Assembly (NCBI RefSeq): GCF_009730915.1
Contig: NC_052479.1
Coordinates: 1,364,001 to 1,428,000 of the forward strand
Length of the DNA stretch: 64,000 nucleotides
From: Dioscorea cayenensis subsp. rotundata
Lineage: Eukaryota; Streptophyta; Magnoliopsida; Dioscoreales; Dioscoreaceae
Direction of reading: 5' to 3'
Shown here: positions 57,201 through 64,000 of the stretch, piece after piece
Layout of the letters: every line of letters starts with the position of its first letter
Numbering within the stretch: the first letter of the stretch is position 1
Notes under the pieces: generated by a model
What the model was told of the DNA's origin: nothing
Seen by the model: the letters and a program-made list of their open reading frames with translations, nothing else
The model's database searches: none
Made by a program: the position numbers and the translations under genes

Positions 57201-58178
57201 GAGAATTGAAAAATTCAATTTGTATACTTTTTAATTGACAATGTGAGGTTCTAGCTCTAAGCCCAAACTCATATTAAAGATTTATTATTACTACAATGTC
57301 CAGTGAGACTCAAGATATTTGAACTCTTACACTCATTTTTTGTGGTGAACTGATGTCACTAAGCTATTAGTTTTTTTAGGTTGAAGTATTTTGTTACCAA
57401 GTGGAAAAATGAAATACTAAAAAGGCATCTTGAAAAATATGAATAAATCATTGGAACAAATCTTTAAATTTTTGATTAAGAAATATATCAAATCATTGCA
57501 TTTATTAATTGATACCATAAAAACAAAGAATTCAATGTCTTTTTATAAAGTTGAGTATTGTAATTTTGAATTTTTCATGAGAAAAAGAAAACATGTTAAA
57601 TTTTGAAACAAATGAATGAAAAATAATGTTTGTTTTCATAGACAAAACATCAAATCCCTCCATTTAAGTTAATCGAGTTATCAAGTTATCCTACTTAATT
57701 ACAAACATGTTTAACGCCATTTTATATTGAATTCAAGTAAGCTAATTAGGTCACCCACTTATTTACAAATGCAATGAAATTATTTAAAGCTTATTTTGTC
57801 AATTAGATATGATCCACATAATTATAGCAATACTATTTATTACAGTATAAAAAATAATAATATAAGTCATATAAATGTTTAGCAGATCTAGCAACAAGTT
57901 CTTCAGCAAATATATTTCAAGATAATGTAGTTTTTTTTTTTTATAAATGCAACAAACGATGTTAGTCAAATCGACGTGCACTCGGACTGAGAATTGAAAA
58001 TTCAATTTGTATACTTTTAATTGACAATGTGAGGTTCTAGCTCTAAGCCCAAACTCATATTAAAGATTTATTATTACTACAATGTCCAGTGAGACTCAAG
58101 ATATTTGAACTCTTACACTCATTTTTTGTGGTGAACTGATGTCACTAAGCTATTAGTTTTTTTCGGTTGAAGTATTTT
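54234..58178. repeat. Five-unit satellite, period about 785 bp
   Basis: Units start with TTACCAAGTGGAAAAATGAAA at 54234, 55027, 55809, 56594 and 57394 and end with GGTTGAAGTATTTTTG (lengths about 793, 782, 785, 800 and 785). They share a Thr-like coding-free A/T-rich body plus a conserved block, TTGACAATGTGAGGTTCTAG to TTGAACTCTTACACTCA. Units differ mainly by small indels; the last has an extra T run near 57930. No open frame is conserved in all units. Edges to unique DNA lie within the same phase, as expected for unequal-crossing-over amplification of a local segment. Confidence 0.95.
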
Positions 58179-58463
58179 GCATATATAAATTTTGATTAAG
58201 GCAATTGATATCATAAACACTTTTAGAAGATGAATTGTAGATTTTGTTAGTTTTTACCAGTAATGTCAAAGTGCAAGTGTTAAGGTATTAGAAATTCTAA
58301 TGGCCCAACAAAGATGAAGTTTAACAATAAAAAGGAGTTGGATATTTTTTTCAAACATTGGAGAAGGCTTTCTAAGCAGTATATTATTATTGATTTTTGT
58401 CTCTTTGTGGAAGGTGTTTTGACCAAGAGAGAAAGATGGGAGATTGTACTTAAAATTGTTATG

Positions 58464-58499
<36 letters not shown>

Positions 58500-60763
58500 T
58501 ATTAAAATAAAATATCAAAAGACCAAATACATAGAATAAAAATTTAGTCAACTTCTCTCTTAATCTATTAACACTAGTTTTTTACATAGAGTATTCATGT
58601 TCTACTAAAAAAAAGTTTTAAATTTCGGCTCACATAAGATAAAGGCACATATGTGTTGAAGAATTAACTCTATGTTAATACATGTTCTCGACATAATTTA
58701 TTCACGTTTTGTCATATATATATATATATATATATTACAAAATAAATTTATACAACTGCACATCAATATTAAAAATACGAGTTTAAACATTAACTCACAT
58801 AGTGTGGGGCCACATATATATTAAGGGATAAACTTTGCATATTTTTGACATGGCCTATCCACATTTCTAAGATATATATATATTAAATATTAAATTTATT
58901 CATCGCAAAACCATTTTAGATTTTTTTTTTTTTTTAAATTGGGAGTATAAATTTGGTGGGCCTAAGGCCCAATTCCAACAAATAATCTTTCAATTTCAAG
59001 TTTTCAACATGCAAATAGAATCATAAGTTGAATGAAACTGTAAACACATCTTTCAATGAATGAGTTGGTATATATCTATCTTTGGAAATTATATCCACTT
59101 TGTAATTTTTTTTTAATTGTATATTTTTACTTTTTCAAGGACTGTTTTTTGCTAAATGGATATGGTAACTATGGTTAGGTTCAAAGAAGATGATAAATAA
59201 TATATAACACTCACACATTCAGTCATATGTATCTAAATTTATTAATTTATTATGTATATAATCCATAAAACTAATTATAATTTTTGCATATATAAATTTT
59301 ATTACAGTCTTGATTTTTATCAAGCTTTAAGACTTTGTTTATGATTCCATTTTGCAACATTACATCAACCAGCATTTAAAATAGATTTATTAAGTATTGT
59401 TATATTTTGTTGTGATAAATAGATATTAAAAACACAATTTTGGAAATTAAAATTATTAATTCCCCAAAAAAGCTTCATAATTTCACACTGTTAATGGCAC
59501 ATTCATTTTCAGGTGTTTTAAGCTGCAATCTTCCAAAATGGAATTTAGTTTTTGCTTAAGAAAGAAATATTGCAAGGAGAATTACTTGAGAAACTAATTT
59601 ATTTCCAATATTTAAACATAATATTGTTATATTAATTTAAATTATATATTATGTTCAAATTAACATATAGTTCACATTCAAAAGATCATTCAGAATAAGT
59701 CAGTAAATTAAATTAATATTAAAAAAAATGAATATAAATAATTTTCGATGAGCACTGCTTTCACGATGCACGTCCCTGACTTACCCTTAGATGGGGGGTG
59801 CTTGTCGTCTATTTGTCAAAAATAAATAAATTAATTAATAAATTTTTTATTTATAGGAAGTAAAACAACTTTTTCAAATTTCCAAAGACGTTGATAAAAT
59901 TATAAGAAGAGCAACAACAAATCATTTGAAATCCTTTTTCTTTTTTAACGAAATAATCTAACGAAATAATCACCCCCATTAGTTAGAGCCATGAGCAGAA
60001 GCCGGAGATTAATCATCCATATTGTGCACTTACACTGGGGACACGAGGATCAAGTGATAAGTTTGAATCTAAATTAGGAATTTGTTACTACCATTATTTA
60101 TAGTAAAATTTGAACATAGGCTTTTTAAATGTCTCACAGTGCTCACACTACTTTTTATAATGGAGGACGCTATCAACTTTTAGTCCTAAATAATAATAAA
60201 AAAAATCCTTCCAACTTATTCTATTTTTAATACATTTATATTTTTGATATATTTTTTTAATCCAAATTTATATAAAATTATAAAATTACTATAACTTGAT
60301 TACTGTCGCAGGCCCTCACAAAAAAAAAAAAAACTCTTTTTATGCAGGCATCAAAATGCTTAGCAACTCTAGCGCCGGTTAATATTAGAGATTTTTTTAT
60401 ATTTTCAAAATTTACTAACATAATCAATATCCAACATGAAATAATTTGAAAAGGAGAGCTTGAAAGGCAGTAGAAAGCTAGAAAACGTTACAGGGACTGA
60501 TTGGGAACTATTGAAAATCTGCAGGGACTGATAGTTAATTTCGCGAAAAATTATTTATTTTAGTTTATAAATCATATATACGTATGGACGGCTAGGATAA
60601 TTTGCCATTGAATCACAAAATCCAACGGCCAGATCACACCCAAGCACCAAATGTTGATGATCAACTGATCTGACGGCTCTCATCACTCGAACTCATCATC
60701 TTCACAACGATTTCGAGTTCGGGCTCATTGAAAAGCGAAGACCCACTTCGCCTTCTTCTCCAC
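58179..60763. other. AT-rich intergenic DNA, then clathrin promoter region
   Basis: TA microsatellites at about 58467-58496 and 58716-58734. No gene recognised. The last 200 bases are less A/T-rich and form the upstream region of the clathrin gene. Confidence 0.55.
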
Positions 60764-60770
60764 TATAAAT
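60764..60770 (+). promoter_or_regulatory. Clathrin heavy chain TATA box
   Basis: TATAAAT lies about 30 bases before a CT-rich stretch that probably starts the transcript, and 160 bases before the ATG. Confidence 0.7.
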
Positions 60771-60793
60771 ACCCTTCTCTCCAGATCCCTTCA

Positions 60794-60820
60794 TCTCTCT
60801 CTCTCTCTCTCTCTCTCTCT
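60794..60820 (+). repeat. CT microsatellite in the clathrin 5' leader
   Basis: About 13 CT units just downstream of the TATA box. CT runs are common at plant core promoters and leaders. Confidence 0.85.
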
Positions 60821-60923
60821 GGTGCTCTCTTCGCCTCTCTTGAAGGCCCTCGCAAGGGTTCCATTGTTGCGGATCCATTCTGAGCATCGCTGAACCCTCG
60901 TTTGAGGCCTCCGATCGATCACC

Positions 60924-63648
60924 ATGGCTGCGGCCAACGCTCCGATCGCCATGCGGGAAACCCTCACTGTGAGTGACGATCTATTTTTTTCACTCTCTTT
61001 CTTGATTTGATCGATCTTTTTGCTATCTGTATCTTCTTTGTTGTTCTTGAATGTTGTTTTAAATGGAGTTATTGAGGTACTGGGATACTAGGGTTTTGCC
61101 TTGATTCGATGCTGGTTGTGTGTGGATCTTGGGGGCTTTGGTTGAATTGTGGTGAATTCGATCGAATGGATGTCGGATCTGTTTTGATCTGTGAGCTGGG
61201 ATCGTGATCCCTGTTTGATTTGTGTTGCATTTTTGTGATTTGGTGGATATTGAGTTATATTTGAAGTGTCTCATAGTTTTTTCTTTTAATTCGATTTTGA
61301 ATGGATTTCAGCTCCCGAGTATTGGGATAAACCCGCAATTTATCACGTTCACGCATGTCACGATGGAATCGGAAAAGTATATTTGTGTGAGGGAGACATC
61401 ACCGGCGAACAGTGTTGTGATTGTCGATATGAGTATGCCTATGCAGCCGTTGAGGAGGCCCATCACTGCAGACTCCGCTCTGATGAACCCCAACAGCAGG
61501 ATTCTGGCCCTTAAAGGTTCCTACTGATTTGTCTTTTATCTGTAAATTTATTTCCTTGGAGTTATAGATTCGCATGTCTGTTACTGGAATGCATTTCTCT
61601 TTGTTCCTTACTTTCTTGAATTTTTGATCCACTTCAGAAATTGGGAGTGCTCTCATTATTTATTCTTGGGTGTTGTGTGTTTGCGTTGTATTATTTCTAT
61701 ATGAATGTTGTTCACTAAATAACATGGGACATGGGACAATAATTGGAAGTAAGAGCCTTATGCACTTATATTAGGATAGAAATCCCAAGAGATTTACTAA
61801 CAAAGCACCTCCACCTATCACTATGTCAGAGGACATAAAGCCAGTGATCTAGAGGATCAGGGAGATAGTCAAGGCAATGTAATGCTCAAACAGTCAAGGC
61901 ACTTGTCTAGATGTTTGGATTCTGTTATAATTTTTATAGTTGAGATTTGTTTCGCATGTGCTTAATTAGTTATTGACTTCTGAATACTATCTGGATATTG
62001 TTGGTCTTACTGTAGGACATTTGTATTCAATGTCCTTGACATATTAAAGGAGAATGAAACATGTTTTGTGGTGGAGCTCCTCATTTTATGAGAAGTACTG
62101 ATAAGATCATCAATTAGTGGATCTGTTTGCTTTGAAACATGTCTCTGTAGTGGAGCTCCTCCATTTTCCTATTACTGCCTGTGTGATTTGGTTACTAGCA
62201 ATCTTGTCTTTGATTGGTCAGAAGATTTTGACGGAACAATTTAATGAGGTAGAAGAATAGAAACTACAACAAAGATTAGAAGGAAAGGAAATGGAACAGG
62301 AGAAGGAAGTGGAGGGAAAACTAAATGAGAGGATTTTGATGGATCAATTGAATGAGGTAGAAGGATAGAAACTACAACAAAGATTAGAAGGAAATGGAAG
62401 AGGAGAAGGAAGTGGAGGGAAAACTAAATGAGAGTACAGGTAAACAAAATATTGTTAATAACATAGCAAGCCTAAGCAGTAATAACAACTTGAGTGAATA
62501 ATGCAGTTTCTAATACATCAGGACCTGACTATGATGGACACTGTACATTACATATGGCAATTATGGTCAACAACTTCCATTCCATCAATTGTTGGTATAA
62601 ACATATTTGAATCACAGTAGTAGAGTACAAAAAAAAATCAACCATTTAGTTCAGATTTAGGCCCTACTATGATGAAAGAATGGTGAATATTATGTTTTCA
62701 ACATATTTTTTTCCTCAGTTGGCTCCACTTTCGGCGATTCTTTCTAAAAAAAGATTGAATTTTTTAATTTTTCTCATATTTTGTGTGAATGCGGTTATCT
62801 GTCTGTAAAACTAAAATAATGTGTGAACTTGAATTGCACTTATTGTATCTTTTGGTCATTTGTCGCACATTTCTACATTAGTTAACCCTTTCCTGGCTAT
62901 AGTTATGATTAATAGAATTTACCTTTTGTTGGATATAAATATGATTTATCCAGGGAATTTATCATTTGAGACCTCAAATCCATAATATTTATATCTATCT
63001 TTGCTATTCATCACAGTACTTATCATTGCAGCTTTGACTGAGTCTGTCCTATAATATTTTGCAAGCTCTTTTTGTCCTGGTTCTGTTCCTTATGATACTC
63101 CTTTTCCTTGTAGCTCAACTTCCTGGAACGACTCAGGACCACTTGCAGATATTTAATATAGAGGCAAAACAAAAAATAAAGTCACATCAGATGCCAGAGC
63201 AGGTAAACTCTCAGTTTCTGATTGATAAATATGGCAATTTCATTGTCATTCCTTTCTTTCCATCATTTATTTATTTTTTAATTGTTTGTAGCCTTGATTT
63301 AATTATCAAATATTCATCTTTAGAAATTTGAAATTTTTGGTAGGTTGTCTTTTGGAAGTGGATCACACCCAAGATGTTGGGGCTTGTCACCCAAACTTCT
63401 GTGTACCATTGGTCGATTGAGGGTAATTTTCTGGTTTTATTTTTTGCTGTAGGTTTTTATGTTGCACATTATATTGACTTGATATTGGTAAGCTGATATG
63501 TTGTTCAAATTCTCTTGCAGGTGAATCAGAGCCGGTTAAAATGTTTGACAGAACAGCAAATTTGACAAATAATCAGATCATTAACTATCGATGTGACCCT
63601 TCTGAAAAATGGCTAGTTTTGATTGGAATTGCATCTGGTGCACCTGAG
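60924..63648 (+). CDS. CHC: Clathrin heavy chain, N-terminal exons (continues past window)
   Basis: Forms the triskelion legs of clathrin coats in endocytosis and trans-Golgi traffic. Five exons are visible: 60924-60968, 61312-61516, 63114-63202, 63344-63422 and 63521-63648, all GT-AG and in frame, giving the first 182 or so of about 1700 residues. The start [20 protein letters not shown] is typical of the plant protein. [39 protein letters not shown] and then [20 protein letters not shown] and [13 protein letters not shown] lie in the N-terminal seven-bladed propeller that binds adaptor clathrin-box motifs. The intron after exon 2 is long (1.6 kb). The remaining 352 bases of the window are intron. 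Confidence 0.97.
62223..62433. repeat. Tandem duplication in a clathrin intron
   Basis: Two purine-rich units with period 108, both containing GAGGTAGAAG.ATAGAAACTA and GGAGGGAAAACTAAATGAGA. They lie wholly in the intron between exons 2 and 3. Confidence 0.85.
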
Positions 63649-64000
63649 GTATCCTCATTTCATGAGTCTTATTTTTCCTTTCAAACTCCTTTCTTTACGT
63701 GCAAGCACTTCTCACATGCTCTTCCCACTTATCATATACATTGATGAACAAGAACTACATGCTACTTTTGGAAATATGTTGACATTTGACTTTCTGTTCC
63801 TTGCCTTGTGCTTAAGATCAACTTGCACATCATAGGCTTACAGTGGTACTATTGTTTATGTGATACTACTGTGGCAGTTCTTGTGTCAATATGGATTTTT
63901 TATGTAAAATTTATTTAAACATTTTTCTTACATAAGCAAACTCGTTTATGCTAAAAGCAAATTTAATCCTAAACTAGATAAGGTTAAATAAGTTCTTGCT

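Overview
This is nuclear DNA of a flowering plant. It is AT-rich, with intron-split genes that have plant-type GT-AG sites, and it carries plant gene families: a D53/SMXL-type gene, chloroplast glutaredoxin GRXS16, plant asparagine synthetase and clathrin heavy chain. Repeats typical of plant genomes fill the rest: Ty1/copia and Ty3/gypsy LTR elements, a Mutator-like element, a captured plant-mobile-domain fragment and many microsatellites. I cannot name the species. Two runs of exactly 1000 N (6827-7826 and 25002-26001) are assembly gaps of unknown true size.

Layout: 0.4-3.1 kb, a minus-strand ZNHIT3-like HIT zinc-finger gene with a one-base frameshift in a homopolymer. 3.2-5.5 kb, a short-period tandem array followed by a 0.5-kb-arm palindrome of a plant-mobile-domain fragment. 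5.5-13.4 kb, A/T-rich DNA and gap 1. 13.6-20.2 kb, a complete non-autonomous Ty3/gypsy-like element with 2.4-kb LTRs and only a gag region between them, flanked by a 5-bp target duplication. 24.4-25.0 kb, the 5' part of a D53/SMXL6-7-8-like gene, cut off by gap 2. 26.0-31.1 kb, a Ty1/copia element that starts at the gap edge. 31.1-34.1 kb, inverted copies of the 3-4 kb repeat family.

34.2-43.7 kb is a compact gene island, all on the minus strand: a degenerate 2OG-oxygenase-like protein (2 exons), GRXS16 (2 exons) and asparagine synthetase (13 exons, including one apparent GC-AG intron). 45.9-51.6 kb is a Mutator-like element with long terminal inverted repeats, a 10-bp target duplication and a decayed transposase gene. 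54.2-58.2 kb is a five-unit satellite with a period of about 785 bp. 60.7 kb to the end holds the promoter and first five coding exons of clathrin heavy chain on the plus strand, continuing past the window.

The host genes have unrelated cellular jobs (snoRNP assembly, strigolactone/karrikin-type signalling, chloroplast redox/Fe-S, nitrogen storage, vesicle coats) and show no functional clustering. The main interest is in the mobile and repetitive DNA: the gag-only LTR element, the palindromic plant-mobile-domain fragment, the SMXL gene broken at a gap-retroelement junction, and the satellite. Many small indels in the repeats and in the GC-rich SMXL exon look at least partly like consensus-sequence errors, so frameshift calls should be read with that in mind.
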